Below the pieces are notes generated by a model. The model was not told the origin of the DNA and searched no databases. It saw only the letters and a list, made by a program, of their open reading frames with translations. A DNA stretch of 64,000 nucleotides, taken from Candidatus Binatia bacterium. GTDB taxonomy: Bacteria > Desulfobacterota > Binatia > UBA12015. The position numbers and the translations under genes are program-made. The stretch lies in NCBI GenBank assembly GCA_036563615.1, contig DATCMB010000006.1, positions 1-64,000 of the forward strand, given 5' to 3'. Positions 56,081 to 64,000 of the stretch are shown piece after piece; within the stretch, counting starts at the first letter, position 1, and each line of letters opens with the position of its first letter.

Positions 56081-57043
56081 TCAGTGGTCGGTGTACGGCC
56101 CGACGACGCAGCTGAAGCCCGGCGGCGGCTCGGTCAAGACGAAGTCGGCGGGATCCGAGCCCTTCGGGTGCGAGAGCAGCGTGCGCACGAGCCAGGACGT
56201 CATCGCGGTCGGCCAGATGTGCCCGTGCGAGCCCGTGCACGACACCGTGACGACGTTCGGCTGCGCCGCGTAGTACTGCGCCGCGAGCCGCGTCTCCGGA
56301 TCGTAGTTCGCGATCGGATTGACGGGCGGCCAGACGTCGTTCGGCCCGCCCCAGATGACGATCTCGATCGACGGGTCCATGGTGATCGGCGAGCGCGGCG
56401 CGGCGAGGCCGTCGTACCAGTTGCCCGACGCCGGCACGCCGCCCGCGAAGAGGTCCGAGCTGAAGGTCATGATGCGGTTGGTGAACGAGCCGCCCGCGGA
56501 GATGCCGCCGACGTAGATGCGTCGCGCGTCGACCGGCCAGCGCGCCGCGATGCAGTGCACCATCGCCTCGACGAAGCGCACGTCCGGCCCCTCGTCGTCG
56601 CTCGGACCGCCGATCGTGCCGTCGTACCACGGCTCCCAGATGCGGCCGTCGCTGCCGATCTGCGCGCAGTTGGTGCGGTTCTGACTGCAGGTGCGCACCG
56701 GCGCGGCGACGATCCAGCCGTCGGCAGGAAGCTGGTCGAGACCCGACTGCGCCGCGAACGACAGCTCCTCCTGCACGGTGCCGGTGAGCGAGACGAAGAG
56801 CGGGCGCGGCGTGTCGAGCGCGCCCGCGTCGGGCAGCAGGACGTGGAACTGGCGCTGCGCGCCGTCCGACGGGAAGCCGTCGTTGAAGCCGGGCTGCGGC
56901 GTGAAGCCGGCGGGGCACGAGCCCACGAGCGCGGCGTCTTTGCCGCCGGACGACGAGGCGTCGCCGCAGCCCGCCGCGAGGACGGCGAGCGCAAGGACCA
57001 TCGCGTAGCGGGAGAGCGCGTTCGGCCGCATCGCGCGCATCAT
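56081..57043 (-). CDS. PHB-depolymerase-like secreted lipoprotein esterase
   Basis: 320 residues; three nearby ATGs (57043, 57040, 57031) could begin the lipoprotein signal MVLALAVLAAGC. The catalytic core has GGISAGGSFTNR (nucleophile Ser), GGPNDVW (acid) and GSHGHIWP (His), the layout of LpqC/polyhydroxybutyrate-depolymerase-type esterases. CPAGFTPQPGFNDGFPSDG is a probable substrate-side start. Likely hydrolyses a polymeric or bulky ester outside the inner membrane. Confidence 0.84.
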   Translation of the reverse strand: MMRAMRPNALSRYAMVLALAVLAAGCGDASSSGGKDAALVGSCPAGFTPQPGFNDGFPSDGAQRQFHVLLPDAGALDTPRPLFVSLTGTVQEELSFAAQSGLDQLPADGWIVAAPVRTCSQNRTNCAQIGSDGRIWEPWYDGTIGGPSDDEGPDVRFVEAMVHCIAARWPVDARRIYVGGISAGGSFTNRIMTFSSDLFAGGVPASGNWYDGLAAPRSPITMDPSIEIVIWGGPNDVWPPVNPIANYDPETRLAAQYYAAQPNVVTVSCTGSHGHIWPTAMTSWLVRTLLSHPKGSDPADFVLTEPPPGFSCVVGPYTDH

Positions 57044-57161
57044 CGCACGAGCGCCACGTGGCGCGCAGCGCCCGCGCGCGCGTCCGGTCGCGAGCGGGCG
57101 CCGTCCGGTCACGGCGGGCGTCGGCGCGGTACGCGCTCGCGCAGCAGCACCGCAGCTCGGC

Positions 57162-58925
57162 TCAGAGGCGCAGCTCGCCGCGCTCGAGCCGCTCGAGGTC
57201 GTCTGCGGTGAAGGGACGGTAGCGCTCGCCGTCGAGCACGTAGACCGGGTCCGACACCTGGCGCGGGTCGAAGCCCTCGCGCTTGAAGCGCGTCGTGACG
57301 TACTTGAAGCTCGCTGTCAGGTCCGGCGTCTGCAGGATGCGCAGGAACACCGGACGCGCCGCACGCGGCAGGTGCTGCGCGGCGTGCGCCGCGAGCAGAT
57401 CGGTCGAGAACTCGTCGTCGACGATCAGCGCCGCCATGCCGGCGCGTCCCTCGTGGCCCGGCACCTGCACGCCGTAGACGATCGCCTCGCGCACGCCGAC
57501 GGCGCGCGTCAGCACGTCGGCGACCTGCGCCGTCGACACGTTCTCGCCCTTCCAGCGGAAGGTGTCGCCGAGCCGGTCGGAGAACGATACCCACCCTCCC
57601 GGATGGGTCACGACTAGATCGCCGGTCGAGAACCAGTCGCTGCCGTCGCCGAACGCGTTGCGCAGGATCTTCTGCTCGGTCGCGGCCTCGTCGGTGTAGC
57701 CGTCGAAGCGCGTGAGCGGCGTGATGCGGCCGATCAGCATGCCGGGCTCGCCCTGCGGCGCGACGATCAGGTGTCCCTCGTCGTCGCGCAGCGGCTGCCC
57801 GGTCTCGGGATCGACGCGCACCACCGCCTGACCGATGCCGAGCCGTCCGATCATGCCCGGCTTGTTCTCGAGGTTGATCAGCGCGACGTTGCCCTCGGTC
57901 GCGCCGTAGTACTCGACGATCTGCGGGATGCCGAAGCGCGCCTGGAAGGCGACCCAGACGTCGTGTCGGAGCCCCGCGCCGTAGAACAGCCGCACGCGGT
58001 GGCGGCGCTCGTCCGGATGCGGCGGGCTGTTGAGCAGGAAGCGGCAGAGCTCGCCGATGTAGGGCACCGCGGTCGCGCCGAAGCGCACGCAGTCGCTCCA
58101 GAATTGGCTCGCGGAGAAGCCGTCGCGCAGCGCGAGCGTGGTCGTCGACGCGGCGACGTTGCCGAGCCCGCCCATCGCGCCGGTCGCGTGCGTGAGCGGC
58201 AGCGCGCAGTACACGACGTCGTCGGGACGCAGCGCGCAGATGGTGTACGCGAAGCCCAGCGACATCATCAGGTAGCGCCGGTTGGTGATGCGCGCCGCCT
58301 TCGGCAGCCCGGTGGTGCCGGAGGTGAACATGTACATCATCACCGCTTCCCACGGCTGGACGTGCGCCGCGCCCGGCGGAGCGGTCGAGACCTGGCCGAG
58401 CGCCGCGCGGTAGCCGTCGTCCCAGACGATGAGCTCCGCGTCGACGTCGCCCGCGCTGCGCACGTCGTCGACGGTGTGCGGTGCCGCGAGGATCCAGCGC
58501 GGACGCACGCTCGTGAGCGCGTGACGCAGCGGCTCGCCGCGCACGCCGGCGTGCGGCAGCGCGGTGATGACGCCGATCTTGTTGAGGCCGATCAGCGCGA
58601 AGACCGTCTCCGGCCGGTTGCCGAGGGCGAGCGCGACCACGTCGCCGCTGCGCGCGCCGCGGCCGAGGAACCAGTGCGCGACGCGGTTCGACACCTCGTC
58701 GACCTGCGCCCAGGTCCACCTGTGGTCCTCGAACAGCAGCGCAGGGTGCTGCGGCGCGCGCGCCGCGTTGCGCTCGACCATGGCGCCGAGCGAGCCCGGC
58801 TGACCGGGCAGCGCGAGCGCGCCGAGCGTCCGCAGCAGGCGCCCGACGAGCGTCGCGTTGGTCATCAGCGAGGAGAGGACGCCGTCCTCGCCGAGAAGCC
58901 CCGAAAGCCAACCACCAACCGCCAT
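57162..58925 (-). CDS. FATP-type very-long-chain acyl-CoA synthetase
   Basis: 587 residues. Adenylate-forming enzyme with the AMP loop MYMFTSGTTGLPKAA, LFYGAGLRHDVW, EYYGATEGN, WFSTGDLVVTHPGGWVSFSDR, and the C-terminal ASFKYVTTRFKREGFDP; these follow the FATP/ACSVL pattern rather than FadD. Activates a long-chain or branched acid to its CoA ester at the membrane. ATG 58925 is used, since the 12 codons before it are not family sequence. Confidence 0.9.
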   Translation of the reverse strand: MAVGGWLSGLLGEDGVLSSLMTNATLVGRLLRTLGALALPGQPGSLGAMVERNAARAPQHPALLFEDHRWTWAQVDEVSNRVAHWFLGRGARSGDVVALALGNRPETVFALIGLNKIGVITALPHAGVRGEPLRHALTSVRPRWILAAPHTVDDVRSAGDVDAELIVWDDGYRAALGQVSTAPPGAAHVQPWEAVMMYMFTSGTTGLPKAARITNRRYLMMSLGFAYTICALRPDDVVYCALPLTHATGAMGGLGNVAASTTTLALRDGFSASQFWSDCVRFGATAVPYIGELCRFLLNSPPHPDERRHRVRLFYGAGLRHDVWVAFQARFGIPQIVEYYGATEGNVALINLENKPGMIGRLGIGQAVVRVDPETGQPLRDDEGHLIVAPQGEPGMLIGRITPLTRFDGYTDEAATEQKILRNAFGDGSDWFSTGDLVVTHPGGWVSFSDRLGDTFRWKGENVSTAQVADVLTRAVGVREAIVYGVQVPGHEGRAGMAALIVDDEFSTDLLAAHAAQHLPRAARPVFLRILQTPDLTASFKYVTTRFKREGFDPRQVSDPVYVLDGERYRPFTADDLERLERGELRL

Positions 58926-59065
58926 CTGCGACACTACGCCGTGCCGCGAGGGTGATTGCAACAGCGCAAGGGAGGGACGGCGCGGCTCTCGTCTCGCGGC
59001 CGCGATCGGCCGATGATGTGGGTGGCGCGCGGTCGCGGGCGTCGACCGCCGCGAGGAGGTGAGCG

Positions 59066-59359
59066 ATGAAGGCGATCTCGGTGCTCGCGCTGGCTGTCGC
59101 GCTGGCGACGCCGTGCGCTCCGGCGTTCGCGCAGGGCGGCCCTGGTGGGAGCTGCCTCTACAACGGGCGCCGGTACGCCAACAGCGTCGCCGTCTGTCAG
59201 GCGGGCCAGGTGCAGGTGTGCGTCGGCGGCGAGTGGCAGACGCAGGGTCGGTTCTGCCAGGAACCCGATGGCACGATCCTGGGGGTTCCGATTCTCGGAC
59301 CGGGCCAGGTCAACGTCGCCCCGGGCCCGCCGCCGATGCCGCCGGCCGAGGAGGATTGA
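59066..59359 (+). CDS. small secreted cysteine-containing protein
   Basis: 97 residues. GAGGAGGTGAGCG precedes the ATG and a clear signal peptide (SVLALAVALATPCAPAFA) follows. The mature part, SCLYNGRRYANSVAVCQAGQ and VQVCVGGEWQTQGRFCQE, has four Cys and the YxNGRRY...VCxxGQxQVCxxGEW pattern; it recalls the DUF1496-type secreted domain, though I would not assign it firmly. The tail is Pro rich. Confidence 0.72.
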   Translation: MKAISVLALAVALATPCAPAFAQGGPGGSCLYNGRRYANSVAVCQAGQVQVCVGGEWQTQGRFCQEPDGTILGVPILGPGQVNVAPGPPPMPPAEED

Positions 59360-59404
59360 CGCCGGCGCCGCACACCCGCCCGCGCGAGCCGCGCGCGACC
59401 CGCG

Positions 59405-61792
59405 CTAGAAGAACACCTGGATCCCGCCGCGCACGGCGATCGGGTTGCCGGGCGTGAAGTGGATGTCCGACACGCCGTCGCCGGGGTCGAGGCCGGGCTT
59501 GGCGAGGCAGCCGGGCTGCTGGCCGATCTCGCTGCGCAGGCAGGTGTCGTCGGCGAACTGCGCCTCGCGCCAGTCGGCGTCGGTCAGGTTCAGCCCCGCG
59601 AGCATGAGCTGCACGTTGCGCCAGCGGTAGGTGACGAGCGCGTCCATCACGAAGTAGCCGGCGGCGGTGAGCGTCCGCTCCTCGTCCGCCGGACGGTCGC
59701 CGACGAAGCGGAAGCGCAGGCCCGCGGAGAAGCCGTTGTCCCAGCGCGCGGTGAGGCCGCCGTTCATCAGCAGCGTCGGCGCGAGCGGGATCGCGAGGCC
59801 GCTCGCGCGGAAGCGCGGATCGGCCCAGCCGAGGTCGTAGTCGAGCCACAGCCAGTCGGCGAGCTGCCAGCGCGCCTCGAAGTCGACGCCCCAGCGCCGG
59901 CTCGCGGGACCGGGGACGAAGTTGCCGGTCGGCTCGTCGATCTCGGCGTCGACCACGCCCGCGTCGCCCGAGAACACGAGCTCCGAGTCGAGGTCGAGCC
60001 ACCAGAGCGCGGCCGCGAGGTCGAGCGTGTCGAGCAGCCGCGTGCGCGCGCCGAGCTCGGCGCCGATCGAGCGCGTCAGCGGATCGAAGCCCTGGCCCTT
60101 GGTCAGCACCGCGACGCGCGCGTCGTTCGAGTGAAAGCCGGTGCCGAAGTTGAGGTAGATGTCCGTGTGCGGCGCCGGGCTCAGGATCAGGTTCGCCTTC
60201 GGGCTCACGATCCCCGACTGCGTGCCGCCGTCGATGAACACCGACTCGAAGTTCGGATCCGGAGCTTGACGCGGCAGGCGGTCGCGGGTCGAGAACCAGA
60301 ACTGGTCGCCGCGCACGCCGCCCTCGAAGCGCAGCCAGTCGGTGAAGATCACCTGCTGCGCGAGGAACGCCGACAGCGAGCTCTCGTCGACGTGCAGCTT
60401 GTTGACGGCGAAGAAGCGCTTGCGTCGTACTTGACGCCAGAGCGCGAGGTTGATCGAGTCGTTGCGGTTCTCGATCCCGAGCTGCGTCTGCATGCCGAGC
60501 GAGCCGAGCTCCCAGAGCCGCGCGTAGCGGGCCTTGAAGCCGTACGTCCAGCGCTGGTCGTCCTGCTCGATGCCGTCGCCGGGGACGTAGTTGGCGCCGG
60601 GGATCGGCGGCGCGTCACGGGTGTCGAGCACGCTGCCGTCGGGCTGCTCGATGAAGCGCAGCCCGGTGAAGCGGAAGAACGTGAAGTCCGACCACAGCGC
60701 GAGGCGGTAGCGGAAGCCGTACGCCTGCGCGTAGAGGTTGTCCTGCGGCGTGAGCGCGTTCTCGTAGGTCAGGTTGAGCGCCTCGTAGTCGGTCTTGCCG
60801 CCCTCGGTCGGATCGATCGCGCCGAAGCGGTCGAGGCGCGGTCCGGTGAACGGCTCGCCGTCCGGGTAGAAGCCGCGCACCGCGCGCAGCGGGATCTCGC
60901 CGGACGCGTCCCAGTCGGCGTCGTAGACGATCGCCGACGCGCGCAGCGTCGAGCGTGGCGTCGGCTCGAGCGTGTACTTCGCGAAGAAGTTGTACGCCCA
61001 GAAGTGCTGCGGGTTCAGGAACGGTCCGTTCGTCGTGTACGCCTGCGCGGCGAGGTAGGTCTTGCCGGGGCCGAGCTTCGGTGACGCCTGGGCGAGGAAG
61101 CGCGCGGTGTCGAACGACGCGCCCTCGAGCAGGATCGAGTTCTCCGCGACCTCGTCGCGCGTCTGCACCTCGAGCGCGCCCGCGTTCATGAAGTCGCCGA
61201 ACTGGGCGAAGTACGGCCCCTTCCAGAGCTTCAGGTCGCGGATCGTCTCGGGGATGACGTAGTTCAGGTCGGCGTAGCCCTGACCGTGCGCGTGCGACAC
61301 CAGGTTCACCGGCACGCCGTCGACGAAGAGCGCGAAGTCCGTGCCGTGGTCGGAGTCGAAGCCGCGGATCAGGTACTGCATCGCCTTGCCGCCGCCCTGA
61401 TGCTGCGCGACGACGAGCCCGGGGACGTTCTGCAGCACCTCCTGCGTCGTCGCGTGCGGCCGCAGGTCGAAGTCGCGCGCGCGGATCTCCTGCGCCGACG
61501 CGGCGGACAGCGGCTTCGAGGCCTCGACGACGAGCTCCGCGAGCGAGGCGCGGCCGCCGTCTTCGGACAGCGTGAGCGCGTCGGCGTCGCGTTTCGTCGT
61601 CGTGCCGGTGTCGGGCGTCTGCGGGTCGGGACGTGCCTCGGCGGTCGCGACGCCGCTGGTCGCGGCCGTGGTGCTGCTGCTGGTCGTGGTCTTCGATGTG
61701 GTCGTGGATGTGCTTGACGCCGCAGCGTGCGCCGGGCTGAAGAGACACAGCACGGCGAGCGCGGCGACGGTCGCCTTGCGCCTTCCGAGCAT
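59405..61792 (-). CDS. TonB-dependent outer membrane receptor
   Basis: 795 residues from ATG 61792 (ACGGAG upstream). Signal peptide ATVAALAVLCLFSPAHAAAS, then a Ser/Thr-rich spacer and a possible TonB box near LAELVVEAS. Plug domain: QEVLQNVPGLVVAQHQGGGK, YLIRGFDSDHGTDFALFVDG, VPVNLVSHAHGQGYADLN. The 22-strand barrel ends in IAVRGGIQVFF, with the terminal Phe needed for BAM recognition. The SHAHGQGYADLN plug loop and the adjacent His-rich exported protein suggest a metal or metal-chelate as cargo; this is inference. TAG stop. Confidence 0.9.
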   Translation of the reverse strand: MLGRRKATVAALAVLCLFSPAHAAASSTSTTTSKTTTSSSTTAATSGVATAEARPDPQTPDTGTTTKRDADALTLSEDGGRASLAELVVEASKPLSAASAQEIRARDFDLRPHATTQEVLQNVPGLVVAQHQGGGKAMQYLIRGFDSDHGTDFALFVDGVPVNLVSHAHGQGYADLNYVIPETIRDLKLWKGPYFAQFGDFMNAGALEVQTRDEVAENSILLEGASFDTARFLAQASPKLGPGKTYLAAQAYTTNGPFLNPQHFWAYNFFAKYTLEPTPRSTLRASAIVYDADWDASGEIPLRAVRGFYPDGEPFTGPRLDRFGAIDPTEGGKTDYEALNLTYENALTPQDNLYAQAYGFRYRLALWSDFTFFRFTGLRFIEQPDGSVLDTRDAPPIPGANYVPGDGIEQDDQRWTYGFKARYARLWELGSLGMQTQLGIENRNDSINLALWRQVRRKRFFAVNKLHVDESSLSAFLAQQVIFTDWLRFEGGVRGDQFWFSTRDRLPRQAPDPNFESVFIDGGTQSGIVSPKANLILSPAPHTDIYLNFGTGFHSNDARVAVLTKGQGFDPLTRSIGAELGARTRLLDTLDLAAALWWLDLDSELVFSGDAGVVDAEIDEPTGNFVPGPASRRWGVDFEARWQLADWLWLDYDLGWADPRFRASGLAIPLAPTLLMNGGLTARWDNGFSAGLRFRFVGDRPADEERTLTAAGYFVMDALVTYRWRNVQLMLAGLNLTDADWREAQFADDTCLRSEIGQQPGCLAKPGLDPGDGVSDIHFTPGNPIAVRGGIQVFF

Positions 61793-61868
61793 GAACGAAT
61801 CTCCGTCTGGTCGCGGCGAGCCCGCGCAGCGCCGCTGCATGCTGGGCCATGCGCGAGCCGCCGACGAT

Positions 61869-61888
61869 CGAGCCGCGTGCGCGGCTCG
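61869..61888 (-). other. hairpin between the His-rich gene and the TonB receptor gene
   Basis: CGAGCCGC, 4-base loop, GCGGCTCG: a perfect 8-bp stem in the 121-bp gap. Without a T-run it might only reduce read-through from the upstream gene. Confidence 0.3.
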
Positions 61889-61913
61889 GTGGTGATCAAC
61901 CTTCGGTCGTCGT

Positions 61914-62435
61914 TCAGACGGTGGGAACGCGCGGTGGGGCGCGGGCGCAGAGGCGGAGCGGCGACGCCGCGGGGGCGCGCTCGGCGTCCGCGGGCTGCGG
62001 CGCCGGCGCCACGGTGCGAGCGTCGAGGGTCGCGTAGCGAGCGGCTTCGCTCGGCTGGAACGGCGACTGCCAGTGCGCGTGCGCGTCGCTCGAGGCGTCG
62101 GTCGAGACGAACGCGGGCCCGGCGTCGGCGGCGCGCGCGGTCGCGTCGGACCGGGGCTCGCCGTGGCCGTGGTGCCCGCCGTGCTCGTGGTGATGCTGCC
62201 CGGCGCCGTGCCGGTGATGGTGCGCGACGCTCTCCTCGAAGAGCCGCGTCCACTCGTCGTCCGGCTCGGCGCTGCGGTGTGTCGTGCCGTCCGTGTGGAC
62301 GTGCCCCGGCGCGTCGGCGGCGTGCTCGTGGACGTACCACGACGGGCGCGGCACCGCGGCCGTCGCGAGGAAGGCGAGCAGCGCCGCGACGGCGAGCGTC
62401 GAGCGCGCGCGCAGGCTGTGCAGCGTCGTGTCCAG
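61914..62435 (-). CDS. exported histidine-rich protein, probable CTG start
   Basis: An open frame of 173 codons if read from CTG 62435. No ATG, GTG or TTG lies between the frame's upstream TGA (62447-62445) and GTG 62354, which is after the signal. The N-terminus LHSLRARSTLAVAALLAFLA with following TAAVPRP is a convincing signal peptide, so the start must lie at a CTG (62435, 62423 or 62414). The mature part contains VHEHAADAPGHVHTDG and dense His runs (HHHRHG, HHHEHGGHHGHGE), typical of periplasmic zinc, nickel or copper chelators. It precedes a TonB receptor on the same strand. Confidence 0.62.
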   Translation of the reverse strand: MDTTLHSLRARSTLAVAALLAFLATAAVPRPSWYVHEHAADAPGHVHTDGTTHRSAEPDDEWTRLFEESVAHHHRHGAGQHHHEHGGHHGHGEPRSDATARAADAGPAFVSTDASSDAHAHWQSPFQPSEAARYATLDARTVAPAPQPADAERAPAASPLRLCARAPPRVPTV

Positions 62436-62487
62436 GGCACCCGCTCATAGCACATCCCGCCCGCGAGCGAAGCCTCGACGCCGCAGC

Positions 62488-62510
62488 GAATCGCGCGGAA
62501 AAAGCGATTC
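62488..62510. promoter_or_regulatory. inverted repeat in the divergent intergenic region
   Basis: GAATCGC, 9-bp spacer, GCGATTC, in the 121-bp gap between the His-rich gene and the TSP3-repeat gene. It could bind a regulator of either gene; no matching known site is recognised. Confidence 0.35.
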
Positions 62511-62556
62511 CTTCGATCGCTGAAAGGCTGATATGGGGAGGCGTCAGGGGGAAATT

Positions 62557-64000
62557 ATGGTGTGCGCGCGTCCTCCGGCGATCCTTCGGTTCGTGGCCGC
62601 GGCGCTCGTCGTGGCCTGCGTGGCCGCGAGCACGGCCGCACGCGCGAGCGACGCAGTGACGTTCGCCGTGAGCCACGGCGATTGCAACGGCCCGCCGGGC
62701 GCGAGCGTGCTGGAATTTTACGTCGACGACGTGCTGATCGGCGCGCGCCCGACGACGATCGGCTGCCAGTGTGCCGTCGCCGAGCGCTTCGTCTTCGACG
62801 ACCCCGCGACGCTCGCGCTGCTCGACGCGCCCGGTTGCCGCACCTTCGGCGTCAAGGCCGCGAGATCCCGTGGGGCACTGTTCGTCGGCCTGGTGCACGT
62901 GTCGGTGACGCGCAACGGCGAGACGCAGCGAAGCTGTCTTCTCGACTGCGCCTCGGTGGCGGCCGATCCGGAGTGCTTCGACCAGTTCTGCGCCGCGGGG
63001 GACTGCTTCGACCCCTTCCTCACGACGCAAACGGACCCCGACCTGGACCTCGTCCCAAGCGGCATCGGACCGGGGTGCGACCTGTGCCCCTTCGTCTTCG
63101 ATCCGCAGCAACGGGACGCGGACGGTGACGGCTCCGGCGACGCGTGCGACGCGTGCGCGGGGCCCGGCTCGTCCGACGTCGATGGCGACGGCGTGTGCGC
63201 ACCGCGCGACAACTGCCCGCGCATCCCGAATCCGGACCAGTGGGACAGCGACGGCGACGGATTCGGCGACGTCTGCGATTTCTGCGAAGGTTCCGGAAGC
63301 GAGGACAGCGACTTCGACGGCGTCTGCGACCAGTCCGACAACTGCTCCTTCTTCTTCAACCCCGAGCAGGAGGATTCGGACGCCGACGGGCACGGCGACG
63401 CGTGCGACCCGTGCGACGGCCCGTGGCTCGACGCCGATGGCGACGGCGTGTGCGACGGGCTCGACAACTGCTTCGGGACCTTCAACCCGGACCAGGCCGA
63501 TGCGGACGGCGACGGCGTCGGCGACTTCTGCGACAACTGCCAGATGCTCGCCAACCCGCGCGTCTATCCGCTGTACGGCGATCAGCCGGACGGCGACGAC
63601 GACGGCCTTGGCGACGCCTGCGACGACTTCTTCTGTCCCGACGTCGACGGCGACGGCCTCGCGGATCGGGTGGACGAGCGCAACGAGTGCCCGCTCGATA
63701 CGTGTCCTTTTGTGTTTGACCCGACGAACGCCGACCGGGACGGCGACGGCGCGGGCGACGGGTGCGACAACTGCCCGCTCGTCCCGAACCCCGATCAGGC
63801 GGACGGTGACTTCGACGGCGTCGGCGACGCGTGCGACGACCTGTTCTGCCCCGACTTCGAAGGGGACGGCTTCGCGGAGTTCCCGGACGAGCGCAACCAG
63901 TGCCCGCTCGACACGTGTCCGTTCCTCTTCAGCCCGAACAACGACGACCGGGACGGCGACGGCCTCGGCGACGTCTGCGACAATTGCCCGCAGCACGCGA
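62557..64000 (+). CDS. secreted thrombospondin type 3 repeat protein (5' part)
   Basis: Runs off the window end (481 codons seen). AGGGGG lies just before ATG 62557. Signal peptide RFVAAALVVACVAASTAARA, a Cys-rich N-terminal domain (about 30-150), then many calcium-binding TSP3 units of the type DxDGDGxGDxCDNC (for example DADGDGVGDFCDNC, DRDGDGLGDVCDNC). From about residue 350 a larger 71-residue unit, including DERNxCPLDTCPFxF, is duplicated (period 213 bp). Exported, calcium-dependent, probably a rigid surface or adhesion stalk. Confidence 0.85.
   Translation, partial: MVCARPPAILRFVAAALVVACVAASTAARASDAVTFAVSHGDCNGPPGASVLEFYVDDVLIGARPTTIGCQCAVAERFVFDDPATLALLDAPGCRTFGVKAARSRGALFVGLVHVSVTRNGETQRSCLLDCASVAADPECFDQFCAAGDCFDPFLTTQTDPDLDLVPSGIGPGCDLCPFVFDPQQRDADGDGSGDACDACAGPGSSDVDGDGVCAPRDNCPRIPNPDQWDSDGDGFGDVCDFCEGSGSEDSDFDGVCDQSDNCSFFFNPEQEDSDADGHGDACDPCDGPWLDADGDGVCDGLDNCFGTFNPDQADADGDGVGDFCDNCQMLANPRVYPLYGDQPDGDDDGLGDACDDFFCPDVDGDGLADRVDERNECPLDTCPFVFDPTNADRDGDGAGDGCDNCPLVPNPDQADGDFDGVGDACDDLFCPDFEGDGFAEFPDERNQCPLDTCPFLFSPNNDDRDGDGLGDVCDNCPQHA

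Overview
The window is GC-rich (about 70% by eye) chromosomal DNA from a Gram-negative bacterium. It carries the KDO and Lpt parts of lipopolysaccharide synthesis and export, a FadL-type porin, a TonB-dependent receptor and several signal-peptide lipoproteins. It mixes housekeeping genes with many single catabolic enzymes (F420-type LLM oxidoreductase, epoxide hydrolase, dienelactone hydrolase, EthD, FATP-type acyl-CoA synthetase, SDR, crotonase, molybdopterin oxidoreductase) and calcium-binding thrombospondin type 3 repeats. The rpoN-hpf-ptsN-hprK-rapZ-EIIA-HPr order is familiar from deltaproteobacterial-type genomes; a Binatota/Desulfobacterota-like source is my best inference, not a proof. 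I see no transposase, integrase, CRISPR array or phage gene.

Layout. 1-2.6 kb: two hydrolase/lipoprotein genes and the tail of a third, all ending in the same 43-residue module. 2.6-5.5 kb: a molybdopterin oxidoreductase divergent from an HxlR regulator across two matching operators. 5.6-9.6 kb: HI0933-type flavoprotein, YbaK deacylase, crotonase, O-methyltransferase. 9.5-12.2 kb: PAP2, unknown lipoprotein and PlsC genes, tightly overlapped. 12.2-19 kb: NCS2 permease, Ig-like and CusF-like small proteins, PQQ-type propeller, AraC regulator, LLM oxidoreductase.

19.2-31.7 kb is the core block: kdsB-pyrG-kdsA-kdsD-acyltransferase-lptC-lptA-lptB-rpoN-hpf-ptsN-hprK-rapZ-EIIA-ptsH, almost all joined by 1-8 bp start/stop overlaps. 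It couples KDO supply, LPS transport, sigma-54 and a regulatory phosphotransferase chain; no enzyme I gene is visible. 31.8-39.7 kb: FadL-like porin, hemW, a NodIJ-like ABC exporter, mltG-lexA and an M23 endopeptidase. 39.8-45.7 kb (minus): alr-purH-purD-tsaC-DUF1015. 45.8-47.4 kb: thiS-thiG-thiE. 47.5-48.8 kb: DksA/TraR protein, an unknown small protein and tRNA-Ala(CGC) with a perfect terminator.

48.9-64 kb is accessory and envelope-directed: hydrolases, SDR, a papain-like lipoprotein, a c-type cytochrome broken by an in-frame amber codon, a secreted trypsin-like protease, an acyl-CoA synthetase, a TonB receptor preceded by a histidine-rich secreted protein with no ordinary start codon, and the 5' part of a thrombospondin-type-3-repeat protein cut by the window end. 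No stretch longer than 300 bp lacks a gene; the larger gaps (2060-2274, 38040-38221, 48412-48697) show no coding signal. The most distinctive signals are the shared C-terminal module at 1-2.6 kb, the two regulator/operator arrangements, the amber cytochrome, the CTG-start candidates and the overlapped PAP2-lipoprotein-PlsC trio.
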